Source: an uncultured Bacillota bacterium (GTDB lineage: Bacteria > Bacillota > Clostridia > Peptostreptococcales > Anaerovoracaceae). From it: a stretch of 64,000 nt of DNA. Below are positions 26,175-33,959 of this stretch, piece by piece. A program made the position numbers and the translations under genes. The stretch lies in NCBI GenBank assembly GCA_927441425.1, contig CAKMKG010000004.1, positions 1 to 64,000 of the forward strand. Direction: 5' to 3'. Below the pieces are notes generated by a model. It worked only from the letters and a program-made list of their open reading frames with translations, had not been told where the DNA came from and did not search any database. Numbering within the stretch: the first letter of the stretch is position 1; each line of letters opens with the position of its first letter.

Positions 26175-26477
26175 AATATTAAATACATTAACGCGTTGAA
26201 GAAGGAAAGTATGCGATACGATCTTGTCAGGGAGGGCCTGTCCTAGACTGAAAGCAGGCCTGAAGTGAACCCCGCTGAAGTTCCCTTCTGAGCACGCCCG
26301 CTGAATAGGCATTGCCTTTGTAGGCGGGTGCGGGATTCCACCGTTATATGGATAGGATATAATTTTTGTATCTGAAAATGAGTGCGCATATTATTACAAT
26401 ATGCGAATCAGGGTGGTATCACGGATCGCATTGAAAGCCTTTCGTCCCTATTTACAGGGATGTAGGGCTTTTTTTAT
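26175..26477 (+). ncRNA. T-box leader (tRNA-sensing riboswitch)
   Basis: It contains the conserved T-box AGGGTGGTATCACGG (26410-26424), preceded by the stem III hairpin CGCATATT/AATATGCG (26385-26405). The terminator AAGCC..TCCCT / AGGGA..GGGCT with seven T ends at 26476. Stem I begins near GAAGGAAAGTA and has an arm GGGCCTG/CAGGCCT. Uncharged tRNA would stabilise the antiterminator and switch on the genes downstream. The specifier codon could not be assigned with confidence. It precedes a sodium:solute symporter, implying the transported solute is an amino acid or its precursor. Confidence 0.88.
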
Positions 26478-26600
26478 TATGTTGGAAATATCACTGAAAG
26501 CGATATTGACGGAATAACAAAGAAAGCACCTTAACCGTTGTCGCCCTTGCGGCGACATGGGGAAATAGGAATCTTGATTCCGTCATTTCCACTTTTTTTA
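26471..26600 (+). repeat. 130-bp structured repeat, copy 1
   Basis: It begins in the T run of the T-box terminator. It folds as AATATC.C/GCGATATT, an ACGG/CCGT-closed arm, GTCGCC/GGCGAC, and a final stem GGAAAT..GAATC / GATTC..ATTTCC followed by seven T. It is about 94% identical to 30627-30758 on the other strand. The last hairpin plus T run looks like an intrinsic terminator placed before the symporter genes. It may be a regulatory RNA or a small mobile repeat. Confidence 0.7.
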
Positions 26601-26649
26601 TTTCTCCCAAACTTGATTATTTTTATAAAAGAAAGGAAGAGTTGGAATT

Positions 26650-26784
26650 ATGTTAGGTTTACCAGACGCATCAATATGGCTTGCTTATTTATTATCGATT
26701 GGTGGTGCAGTTTTATGCATCGTATATGGCATTAAGAACTGGAACAAGGACAGCGACAGCGATAATGGGGGTGATGGAAGATGA
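26650..26784 (+). CDS. Small symporter accessory protein (44 aa)
   Basis: A 44-aa protein with one membrane helix (SIWLAYLLSIGGAVLCIVYGI) and a charged, acidic tail NWNKDSDSDNGGDG. Its stop overlaps the start of the sodium:solute symporter (ATGA), the usual arrangement for the small subunits that accompany some SSS transporters. GGAAGAG lies before the ATG. Its size makes it easy to miss. Role: probably needed for assembly or activity of the symporter. Confidence 0.75.
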   Translation: MLGLPDASIWLAYLLSIGGAVLCIVYGIKNWNKDSDSDNGGDGR

Positions 26785-28394
26785 TCTATATTGTAATAAG
26801 CTTATCCATCTATGCGGTTATCATGGCAGGGCTCGCCTACATCGGTTTTAAAAGAACGAAAAATACCAGTGACTATCTATTGGCCGGAAAAGAAATCCAC
26901 CCCATCATCATGGCTTTGTCCTATGGCGCTACTTTTATCAGCACCTCTGCTATCGTCGGATTTGGGGGTGCTGCAGGGCAGTTTGGCCTAGGGCTTTTAT
27001 GGCTTACCGTGCTAAATATCCTGGTCGGTGTTTTCATTGCTTTTGTTTTCTTCGGCAAAAGAACCAGAGAGATCGGTCATAGACTCGGCACGAACACAAT
27101 GCCGGAGTTCTTTGCCAGACGTTTCAACTGCAAATTTATGCAGGGTTACGCTGGCGTGTTAATCTTTTTGTTTATGCCCATCTATGCTTCAGCTGTTCTA
27201 AAAGGCATCGTCGATTACGTGTCAAGATATGCCGCAGCGAGCTTTAACGTTGTTCTCATCGTTGTTGGAATATTATCCGCCGTATTCGTCATTATGGGTG
27301 GCTTGAAAGGAATTATGTACGCGGATGCTTTTAATGGAACCTTAATGTTTGCCGGCATGGCGTTCCTCATCATCTTTACCTACTCGTTGCTGGGCGGCAT
27401 GACAAACGCCCATACGGCCCTTGCGTTGCTTCCTTCGATGCCCGATGTAGCAGAGCAGACCACCGGTCTGGTAAAAGGCGGTTTTGCGGGATGGACCTCT
27501 ATGCCAAAGACAGGAACGCCAGTCTGGTGGAATATCGTTACCACGCTGGTGGCCGGTGTCGGCATCGGCGTACTGGCACAGCCCCAGCTCTCCGTAAAGT
27601 TCATGACTGTGAAAAGCGGCAGAGAGCTTAACCGCGCAGTCCTCTCCGGAGGCATTTTTATCCTGTTTATGACGGGAGTGGCTTTCACGGTAGGCGCACT
27701 CTCCAATGTCGCTTTTTATAACGCAACCGGGCAAATCGCGATTCAGGCTGCCGGCTCCAACGATGGCATTATACCAGCATTTATCAAGTTCTTCCTGCCG
27801 GAATGGTTTGGCGGTATTTTTCTTGTCGTTCTGATGGCAGCGGGTATTTCCACGCTGAACGCATTGATCCATACAATGGGCACGGCTCTTGGTCGTGATT
27901 TTCTAAAGCAATCACTGAAGCTAAAGACCGAAACCATTAAGCTGACTCGGATTTCCATGGGAATCGGGCTCTTGATAAGCGTACTTTTGACATATTTATC
28001 AAGCAAACTGGATGTCAGTATGGCGATCATTGCCATCGGCACGTCGCTGTTTTTCGGATTGTGTGCCGCCACCTTCCTGCCGACTTATATTGCGGCACTC
28101 TATCTTAAAAAATTTCCAAAGAAAGCAGCGGTGGCCAGCATGATAGCCGGCTCTGCGTCGGATCTGTTCTGGCTCTTCTTTATTCAAGAAAAAACAGCCG
28201 GCAGCCTGCAAATCTGCAATTTATTGTTCAATACCACTTCTCTCGTGAAAGGCACCTCCCTTCAAACACTCGCTATGGTAGACGCCATTGTCATTGCACT
28301 TCCTCTATCTTTCATCGTAGCGTTTGTCTCATGGGCAATCATAGGAAATACCAAAGAAACCGAAGAGTCCGGCTTGCAGATCGGCTCGGAATAA
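26781..28394 (+). CDS. Sodium:solute symporter family (SSS) transporter
   Basis: A 537-aa membrane protein with about 13 hydrophobic segments and the SSS layout. After TM1 comes KNTSDYLLAGKEIHPIIMALSYGATFISTSAIVGFGG (about 27-65). It then has the LGTNTMPEFFARRFN segment and VVLMAAGISTLNALIHTMGTALGRDF, typical of the Na+-binding region. It imports a solute with Na+. The T-box upstream suggests regulation by charging of one tRNA, hence an amino acid or precursor as substrate. The start is coupled to the 44-aa gene. Confidence 0.9.
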   Translation: MIYIVISLSIYAVIMAGLAYIGFKRTKNTSDYLLAGKEIHPIIMALSYGATFISTSAIVGFGGAAGQFGLGLLWLTVLNILVGVFIAFVFFGKRTREIGHRLGTNTMPEFFARRFNCKFMQGYAGVLIFLFMPIYASAVLKGIVDYVSRYAAASFNVVLIVVGILSAVFVIMGGLKGIMYADAFNGTLMFAGMAFLIIFTYSLLGGMTNAHTALALLPSMPDVAEQTTGLVKGGFAGWTSMPKTGTPVWWNIVTTLVAGVGIGVLAQPQLSVKFMTVKSGRELNRAVLSGGIFILFMTGVAFTVGALSNVAFYNATGQIAIQAAGSNDGIIPAFIKFFLPEWFGGIFLVVLMAAGISTLNALIHTMGTALGRDFLKQSLKLKTETIKLTRISMGIGLLISVLLTYLSSKLDVSMAIIAIGTSLFFGLCAATFLPTYIAALYLKKFPKKAAVASMIAGSASDLFWLFFIQEKTAGSLQICNLLFNTTSLVKGTSLQTLAMVDAIVIALPLSFIVAFVSWAIIGNTKETEESGLQIGSE

Positions 28395-28400
28395 ATAGGC

Positions 28401-28449
28401 CTTCACCAAAAAAACAGGGATCGTGAAGATCTCTGTTTTTTTGGTGAAG
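28401..28449. terminator. Bidirectional terminator between convergent genes
   Basis: Arms of 22 bp with one mismatch, CTTCACCAAAAAAACAGG.. and its complement, around GTGAA. A and T runs lie in the stem, serving both the symporter and the oxidoreductase genes. Confidence 0.8.
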
Positions 28450-28482
28450 TATATAGGTACTCGCAGCCATTCCTTTGCAGAT

Positions 28483-29970
28483 TCAAAGGTTCCCTTGAAA
28501 TACCGTATCTGTATCTTTGCATAAATGCTGAACTGCTTTCCGGCCGGTTTCAGCTGCGATTGGTAGTCCGCCGGGGCTCGTGATACGCTGACCGGCAAAA
28601 TACACATTTTGAATGCTTTCCGGTTTAGAAGGATAGCTTTCCATTTTGCTCCCTTTCTCCATGACAGACATCCAGGATCCTTTATAAGAACCCAGATACC
28701 GCTCATAAGTCAGCGGAGTAGCCACATCCCAAACGCCTATTTTTCCGTCAGTCTGCGGATATTTTTTTGACAGCAGCCGGATAAATGCTTCTGCCAGCTT
28801 TTGTTTTTCCGCTTCATAGGTACCGTTTTCCTTACAGGTCTTCCAGAAATCATAGGTATCCCCTCCGATGATGGAGGTGACGGCAGTGCAACCCTCCGGC
28901 GCATATCCTTGATATCCCGCATATTGATTGATGCCTATTATCGCTTCAGGCACATCGCCGCAAACAATCGGCTCGTCAGGATAGAATGCCAAACTTTCCG
29001 GTTCATCGGACAGGTCTGCTTCCACCCCCACGCTGATGAAGGTATTCAGCATTGGTTTTGTGTTTTTGCGCATCTTTTGGGTCCAGGGCTCCTGAATGGG
29101 AGGGTCAAATAAAGCATCAACAGCAACAAGGGTATCCTGTGTCACGATCACCCCATCGGCCGGTATATGCTCGCCATCGACGTTGACCCCGCAGGCAATC
29201 CCATTCTGAATTGAAACCTTGCTTACTTTTTTACCGTAACGGATCGTTCCGCCCAGTTTTTCGAAGTTCCTTGCCATACGATTTGCCATAGCCAGAGATC
29301 CTCCTTCAGGGTAGCCGCCGTCGCCTGAAGCAAAGGTTGCGAGGGTAAATGCCATTGCGATGGCCATGAAATCGGGCCCCGTCATCGCTTCCAGCAGCTG
29401 CCGCAGCAGTGGGCTTTTGAATCGATTGGAATATTCCCGTACCGTCAGTTTTTGATAAAAGAATAGCTTTGGAAGTGCAGGCAGCATCCCCACCATCGTC
29501 GTCAGGGGAATACTATTTTTTGTCTTAACCCTTACACCCTTTATATCCGTAATTGGCATACTTACCTTTGTGAATATTTTGATATCTCTGCACAATTTAT
29601 TAATTTCTTTTTCGTCTTCCGGCGACAGTTCTAAAAAATGCTGACGGAGTCGATCAATATCCCGATAGAGATGCGCTGTCCGGCCCTGATATTCAAAGGA
29701 GAAAAAAGGATCGCGGTTATAAATCGGAACGCTGTCGTCCAAAGCGCCTACTTCTCGCCAAAGCTTGTTCAGAGGGGCTTTTGGAGATGAGCCCGTCAGC
29801 CAGTGCATTCCGCCCTCGAATAAGTATCCTTTTCTCCGCCAGCTTGTAGATGCGCCCCCCGGAATCGCGTGGCTTTCATATATCGTTACGTTAAATCCGC
29901 TCTGCAGTGCGTAAATACCTGCCGTCAGCCCTGCAATTCCAGCTCCGACAATAATAATCTTCTTCATCAT
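28483..29970 (-). CDS. FAD-dependent NAD(P)-type oxidoreductase (phytoene desaturase/carotenoid isomerase-like)
   Basis: A 495-aa flavoprotein. Dinucleotide motif IIIVGAGIAGLTAGIYA (about 5-21) and YESHAIPGGASTSW begin the FAD domain. A second conserved region near the C-terminus, VYFAGQRITSPGGLPIAAETGR, binds FAD. It resembles CrtI/CrtO/retinol-saturase-like enzymes, but its real substrate is unknown since no carotenoid genes are nearby. AGGAGG lies before the ATG, which overlaps the tetR stop by 4 bp. Confidence 0.85.
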   Translation of the reverse strand: MMKKIIIVGAGIAGLTAGIYALQSGFNVTIYESHAIPGGASTSWRRKGYLFEGGMHWLTGSSPKAPLNKLWREVGALDDSVPIYNRDPFFSFEYQGRTAHLYRDIDRLRQHFLELSPEDEKEINKLCRDIKIFTKVSMPITDIKGVRVKTKNSIPLTTMVGMLPALPKLFFYQKLTVREYSNRFKSPLLRQLLEAMTGPDFMAIAMAFTLATFASGDGGYPEGGSLAMANRMARNFEKLGGTIRYGKKVSKVSIQNGIACGVNVDGEHIPADGVIVTQDTLVAVDALFDPPIQEPWTQKMRKNTKPMLNTFISVGVEADLSDEPESLAFYPDEPIVCGDVPEAIIGINQYAGYQGYAPEGCTAVTSIIGGDTYDFWKTCKENGTYEAEKQKLAEAFIRLLSKKYPQTDGKIGVWDVATPLTYERYLGSYKGSWMSVMEKGSKMESYPSKPESIQNVYFAGQRITSPGGLPIAAETGRKAVQHLCKDTDTVFQGNL

Positions 29971-30545
29971 ACCTTCCTCCTTATTATATCAACAATCCAG
30001 TTGCTTTCGGGGCAGGGCGCATCGGGTGTTTGTGCCATTTGTTCGGCGACACCCTGGATCGCACACCAATAGGCGATTGCCAATGCATAGGGGTTTCCCT
30101 CTCGAATCGTGCCATTCGCCTGACCCATTTCAATCAATGCCGTTGTCGGGGTGTAAATATCGAAGTCCTGCAACATGTCCCGAATGCGTTGTGGAGCCGC
30201 TTCGTTATAGAATGCCTGGTTCATCAGCACAAACATTTTTGCAGAAAAGGATTCTGTCTGAATATAATAAAATATTTGTTCTGCGGTACGCTCAAAAAAC
30301 TCCAGCGGTTCCATCCCGGAAGAATCCATGACACTCATTGGTCCCGCAATACCAAGTGTAATCAGCTCCTCATATAACTTTTCCTTCGATTCAAAATAGT
30401 GAAATAAAAGTCCGACACTCATACCGACCTGCTCTGCAATATCATTAATTTTTGTTGCAGCATAACCCTTACGGATAAAAAGATCGAGTCCTGCCGAAAG
30501 AATTTCATTACGTCGCTTTTCTTTTTGCTCCTCACGAACACCCAT
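29967..30545 (-). CDS. TetR-family transcriptional regulator
   Basis: A 192-aa protein with the N-terminal helix-turn-helix KINDIAEQVGMSVGLLFHYF followed by SKEKLYEEL (about 30-60). The ATG at 30545 lies 9 nt after GAGG; a TTG five codons upstream is less likely. It is cotranscribed and overlapping with the FAD oxidoreductase gene, which it presumably controls together with itself through the palindrome immediately upstream. Confidence 0.87.
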   Translation of the reverse strand: MGVREEQKEKRRNEILSAGLDLFIRKGYAATKINDIAEQVGMSVGLLFHYFESKEKLYEELITLGIAGPMSVMDSSGMEPLEFFERTAEQIFYYIQTESFSAKMFVLMNQAFYNEAAPQRIRDMLQDFDIYTPTTALIEMGQANGTIREGNPYALAIAYWCAIQGVAEQMAQTPDAPCPESNWIVDIIRRKV

Positions 30546-30563
30546 AATATTGAACCTCAATTC

Positions 30564-30581
30564 ATTGAATTTATATTCAAT
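30564..30581. promoter_or_regulatory. Palindromic operator of the TetR/oxidoreductase unit
   Basis: ATTGAAT-TTAT-ATTCAAT, perfect arms, 19 bp before the TetR start. It lies within a wider pair AATATTGAA (30546-30554) and TTCAATATT (30576-30584). Position and symmetry suit TetR autoregulation. Confidence 0.55.
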
Positions 30582-30626
30582 ATTTTATACCAGAATTCCT
30601 TCGCTGTCAAGAAAAAGTAATCGACA

Positions 30627-30758
30627 TAAAAAAAGTGGAAATGACGGAATCTAAGATTCCTATTTCCACATGCCGCCGCAAGGGCGACAACGGTTAAGGT
30701 TCTTTCTTTGTTAACCCGTCAATATCGCTTTCAGCGATATTTCCTACATAATAAAAAA
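30627..30758 (-). repeat. 130-bp structured repeat, copy 2 (opposite orientation)
   Basis: Its reverse complement matches 26471-26600 with about seven substitutions and one indel. One change (GTCGCC/GGCGAC to GTCGCC/GGCGGC) keeps pairing as a wobble, and the first hairpin AATATCGC/GCGATATT becomes perfect. It ends in a GTGGAAAT..ATTTCCAC stem with seven T, about 80 bp before the TetR start. Like copy 1 it begins directly in the T run of an upstream terminator. Confidence 0.7.
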
Positions 30759-30794
30759 CACCTGCCCAAGATTACACTTGGCAGGCGTTTTTTC
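30752..30794. terminator. Bidirectional terminator after the 38-aa gene
   Basis: CCTGCC.AAG and CTTGG.CAGG pair around a short loop (30761-30785). T runs lie on both strands: six T to the right on plus, six T to the left on minus. Confidence 0.75.
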
Positions 30795-30911
30795 CTATTT
30801 TCTCTTCGTTCTGTTTTTGATTTCGTAATATGAGTATCCGATCACTCCGGTTACGAAAGCTATGTACAGTAATGCCAACATCCAGTCTGCCATGTTATCC
30901 ATGTTCCTCAT
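30795..30911 (-). CDS. Possible small membrane protein (38 aa)
   Basis: The open frame from ATG at 30911 encodes 38 aa: a short polar start, one membrane helix (WMLALLYIAFVTGVIGYSYY) and a basic tail KNRTKRK. AGGGGG lies 3 nt before the ATG, closer than usual; an ATG three codons later is an option. It is followed directly by a terminator. The single-helix-plus-charged-tail form resembles the symporter accessory protein at 26650, but no transporter is adjacent. Function unknown. Confidence 0.5.
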   Translation of the reverse strand: MRNMDNMADWMLALLYIAFVTGVIGYSYYEIKNRTKRK

Positions 30912-31071
30912 AGCCCCCTACTTTTCATTCTTATCTCATTTTATGAATTTTATTTCTATTGCGTTCCTAATGGACCGCATTTCGATAAGAACATTACACT
31001 CATAAATTACAAAATTAGGTTTGGTTTTTTTAATTTCATAAGGGCATAATAAAAATGCGGAGGTGATAATA

Positions 31072-31287
31072 TTGAATACAGGTACAGTAAAATGGTTTAA
31101 CGCAGATAAGGGTTTTGGCTTTATTACCAATGACAACGGTGGCGAAGATGCTTTCGTTCACTTTTCAGATATTGCATCGGAAGGATACAAATCTCTTAAC
31201 GAAGGACAAAAAGTTTCCTTTGATTTGGAGTCAGATCCAAAGAACGGCAAACTAAGAGCTGCACGGGTTACAGTTATTGAACATTAA
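31072..31287 (+). CDS. Cold shock domain protein (CspA family)
   Basis: A 71-aa single cold-shock domain with both RNA-binding motifs: RNP1-type KGFGFI and RNP2-type DAFVHFS. It binds single-stranded RNA/DNA and acts as an RNA chaperone. The start is a TTG 4 nt after a perfect GGAGGTGAT site; a GTG three codons earlier lies inside that site and is rejected. It is monocistronic, followed by a terminator at 31338-31372. Confidence 0.93.
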   Translation: MNTGTVKWFNADKGFGFITNDNGGEDAFVHFSDIASEGYKSLNEGQKVSFDLESDPKNGKLRAARVTVIEH

Positions 31288-31337
31288 CTTAGCCAGAAGG
31301 ATTTTTTCCATTTGATCCCCATTTGATTGTTAACCAA

Positions 31338-31372
31338 AAACACCTGCACAAGATGAGATTGTGCAGGTGTTT
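31338..31372. terminator. Bidirectional terminator after the cold-shock gene
   Basis: AAACACCTGCACAA and TTGTGCAGGTGTTT are perfect 14-bp arms around 7 nt, between convergent genes. Confidence 0.75.
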
Positions 31373-31387
31373 CTGTAAATTGTTACC

Positions 31388-31624
31388 TCAATCTTTGATG
31401 CCGGATATGATACGATTTTTGACGTCATTGATTTCCTCCTTTATTTCTTTGATGATATTTAATTGTAATGTAAGCTCATGCAACAAATCTTGATAGTTCG
31501 ATTCTCTGTCATCTTGCTTCTGATCCCTTTTTTCCTGGTTTCTTATGATATAAAACAACAATATAACCGTCAAAACCGTCCATATTCCTTGACTGGATGC
31601 CAATTTAATCAGTTCACTTTCCAT
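31388..31624 (-). CDS. BhlA/UviB-family holin-like peptide
   Basis: A 78-aa protein with one N-terminal membrane helix (WTVLTVILLFYIIRNQ) followed by a charged coiled-coil tail, the form of BhlA/UviB bacteriocin-associated holins. AAGGGGGTG lies before the ATG; a start six codons earlier overlaps this site. Holins form membrane pores for phage lysis or bacteriocin release, but no phage, lysin or bacteriocin gene is near, so this is an orphan. Confidence 0.75.
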   Translation of the reverse strand: MESELIKLASSQGIWTVLTVILLFYIIRNQEKRDQKQDDRESNYQDLLHELTLQLNIIKEIKEEINDVKNRIISGIKD

Positions 31625-31704
31625 CTTAGCACCCCCTTTCATACCTCCTACTATTTATAACCTTGCCAGGAGGAATTTTGTGACATAGAAAAGACTGTTT
31701 TTGC

Positions 31705-31740
31705 AAAAAAACATGAGAGAAATTTCCTCTCATGTTTTTT
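31705..31740. terminator. Terminator at the end of the sugar importer operon
   Basis: AAAAAAACATGAGAG and CTCTCATGTTTTTT around AAATTTC; a strong bidirectional hairpin 34 bp after the last gene of the minus-strand operon. Confidence 0.85.
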
Positions 31741-31773
31741 GTTGGAGAATAGGGCGGTTCGATCCCCCTGATA

Positions 31774-32643
31774 TTATTTAATTAAACCTTTTAAATAGAG
31801 CAACGACTTCCCAGCAGCTTCATCCAGCTCTGACTCGGTTGCATTGTTACTCAAATCACGCCATACTTTGATGTCTTCCCCAACTCGGCCACCCATTCTT
31901 ACAAATGGCTCCATTGTGACACAGCCCTGATAATTTACTTCCCGGAGCGCCTCCATAATTTCTTTCCATGGAATACGACCGTTTCCAGGCAGCTTTCTAT
32001 TGCATTCACCTACATGAAAATGCCCAAGGTACTGACCGGCAGTATGGATGGCTTTCTGCAAGCTGTCTTCCTCAATGTTCATATGAAACGTATCCAGCAT
32101 GACTTTCACATTATCTTGCCCGACTTCCTTCACGAAACGAACGCCTTCATCCGCCGTATTAAGAATGTGATTTTCAAAACGATTCAGGATTTCCATTCCT
32201 AGTGTTATGCCATGTTCTTTTGCCACAGGACCCAGTATTTGCATTCCTGCCACACTTCTTTTCCAGTCTTCCTCTTTGTTGACCCCCTTGCTGTAATCAA
32301 TCGGCCAGTGAGAATAAATCGCCCCTCCAAGCAAGCGGCTATCCAGCTGTTCCATTACATGAAACAATCGCTTATACCACTCAAGTGCAGATTTGCGGAT
32401 ACTCTGGTCTACAGCTCCCATATCATGTTCATAGATAGGACCATAGCCTGTGGTGATCTCGATTCCTGCAGCATTAGCACAGGTCTTCAATCCTTTAATA
32501 TCACTTTGAGAATATTCCGGGAGCGGTGTTCCGTTGATCTCCAAAACATCAAACCCAAGGTTTGCAACTTTGTTCACATATTTTAAAAAACCTTCCGAAT
32601 CCCATTGCTGTTCCCAATATGCATAATATATCCCGTATTTCAT
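31774..32643 (-). CDS. Ketose 3-epimerase (D-psicose/allulose or tagatose type)
   Basis: A 289-aa TIM-barrel enzyme very like clostridial D-psicose 3-epimerase: opening MKYGIYYAYWEQQW and IYSHWPIDYSKGV. Metal ligands are Glu in GMEILNRFENH (about 150), Asp in VMLDTFHMNIEEDS (about 183), His in HFHVGECNR (about 209) and Glu in TMEPFVRMGG (about 244). It inverts C3 of a free ketose using Mn2+ or Co2+. It is the last gene of the importer operon, indicating that a rare ketose is an intermediate or the imported sugar. Confidence 0.9.
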   Translation of the reverse strand: MKYGIYYAYWEQQWDSEGFLKYVNKVANLGFDVLEINGTPLPEYSQSDIKGLKTCANAAGIEITTGYGPIYEHDMGAVDQSIRKSALEWYKRLFHVMEQLDSRLLGGAIYSHWPIDYSKGVNKEEDWKRSVAGMQILGPVAKEHGITLGMEILNRFENHILNTADEGVRFVKEVGQDNVKVMLDTFHMNIEEDSLQKAIHTAGQYLGHFHVGECNRKLPGNGRIPWKEIMEALREVNYQGCVTMEPFVRMGGRVGEDIKVWRDLSNNATESELDEAAGKSLLYLKGLIK

Positions 32644-32680
32644 GTCACCCTTTCCCTTTCTGCTCGCCCAGTTTGCACGC

Positions 32681-33499
32681 TTAGAAGTCGAAGGTATCAG
32701 GATCTGCTCCCGATCTTGTGTTCCGGTTAAGTTTATTGATTTGTTCCATATCTTCTTTGCTCAATGCAAAATCGAAAACATTGAAATTATCTATGATTCG
32801 GTTCTGATGCAAGGACTTTGGTATCACAACGACATCTCTTTGCAGATGCCATTTGATGACAACCTGGGCAGGGGACTTCTTATATTTTTCAGAGAGCTCT
32901 CGCAGTACAGCGTCTTCAAGTATGTTCCCGCCTGTACCTCCAAGGGGACTCCATACGGTAACAGAAATTCCTCTGGCATTGCAGTAATCGATCACATCCT
33001 GATTATTGAAATAGGGATTTGATTCAATTTGATTCACAGTCGGGCGATTGGAAGCTATCTTTTCGATTGCTTCCAGATGACGAGGCTGGAAATTGGATAC
33101 ACCAATGGCCTTCGCCTTACCGGAAGTATAGATTTTTTCCATATCGATCCACGCCTTTTCAAATCCGTCCGCGGGCCAGTGAATGAGATATAGGTCTAAG
33201 TAGTCTGTCCGCAGTCTTTTGAGACTGTCTTCGAATGCTTGCATCGTATTGCCTCTGCGAATATCTTCATTCCATAATTTTGTCGTCAAAAAGATGTCCT
33301 CTCTTTGAACTCCGCTTTCTTCCATGGCCTTCCCAACGCTGCCTTCATTTCCATAAATCATGGCGGTGTCAATCTGTCTGTATCCGGCTTCCAATGCCCA
33401 TTTCACAGCATCTTCCGTCTTTTTTCCGTCAGGGGTTTGAAAAACACCAAAGCCTAGCTTCGGCATCACCATGTTATTGCTCAGTGTTATGTAGTCCAT
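32681..33499 (-). CDS. Aldo/keto reductase
   Basis: A 272-aa (alpha/beta)8 AKR with the catalytic tetrad: Asp and Tyr in RQIDTAMIYGNE (about 46-51), Lys in LTTKLWN (about 76) and His in LYLIHWP (about 108). The end IPKSLHQNRIIDNFNVF is the NADPH-binding segment. It reduces aldoses, ketones or dicarbonyls with NADPH, for instance a sugar to a polyol. Spacing to the epimerase downstream is 37 bp. GGAGGAAG precedes the ATG. Confidence 0.9.
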   Translation of the reverse strand: MDYITLSNNMVMPKLGFGVFQTPDGKKTEDAVKWALEAGYRQIDTAMIYGNEGSVGKAMEESGVQREDIFLTTKLWNEDIRRGNTMQAFEDSLKRLRTDYLDLYLIHWPADGFEKAWIDMEKIYTSGKAKAIGVSNFQPRHLEAIEKIASNRPTVNQIESNPYFNNQDVIDYCNARGISVTVWSPLGGTGGNILEDAVLRELSEKYKKSPAQVVIKWHLQRDVVVIPKSLHQNRIIDNFNVFDFALSKEDMEQINKLNRNTRSGADPDTFDF

Positions 33500-33554
33500 T
33501 TCTTCCTCCTGTTATCCATCCGTTATAAACGATCCCTTCCTTGATTGGCGACCG

Positions 33555-33944
33555 TCAGAGTATTTGACAAAACTCGATATCTTCTCCTGTCGGACTGGCG
33601 ATTTTAAAGTACCTTACGCCATGATCCCACAAGGTAGGAATTCCTTCTATTGCGTTAGTCGTAATCTGATATCCTTGTTTCACGCAGTAATCGTAATCTG
33701 CTTCAATATCCTGTGATTCAAAGGAATAATGATCGATTTTTCCGGCAGCCTCCGGAGAAATGGAGCCGTCCTGATACATTTCATAAACAACATCGCTGTT
33801 TTTAAGAAATTTGATCGGGTTCCCGTCAGGCGCCTTAAAGTCACCAATCAGCTCAAAGCCCAAAACATCCGTATACCATTTTGATGTGGCTTCCACATCC
33901 TTTGTGCCCAGACCAATATGAGCGTGTCTGCGATTTTTTATCAT
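33555..33944 (-). CDS. VOC (glyoxalase-like) family protein
   Basis: A 129-aa VOC protein: HAHIGLGTKDVEATSKWYTDVLGF at the start (metal His), IDHYSFESQDIEADYDY in the middle and GEDIEFCQIL at the end (metal Glu). The paired beta-alpha-beta-beta-beta modules are intact. In a sugar importer operon, between permease and aldo/keto reductase genes, it may act as an epimerase, isomerase or glyoxalase on a sugar-derived compound; the exact reaction is unknown. GGAGG precedes the ATG. Confidence 0.82.
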   Translation of the reverse strand: MIKNRRHAHIGLGTKDVEATSKWYTDVLGFELIGDFKAPDGNPIKFLKNSDVVYEMYQDGSISPEAAGKIDHYSFESQDIEADYDYCVKQGYQITTNAIEGIPTLWDHGVRYFKIASPTGEDIEFCQIL

Positions 33945-33959
33945 AGACTTCTCCCTCCT

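Noticed and set aside
28483-29970. Carotenoid biosynthesis enzyme
   Set aside because: Only the general FAD-fold motifs match; no phytoene synthase or related gene is nearby.
26471-30758. Inverted 130-bp repeats as ends of a composite transposon
   Set aside because: No transposase lies between them, no target duplication is seen, and the first copy is joined to the T-box terminator; separate regulatory or MITE-like copies explain it better.
31750-31775. GGTTCGATCCCC resembles a tRNA T-arm
   Set aside because: No acceptor, D or anticodon stems can be formed around it; it is spacer between a terminator and the epimerase gene end.
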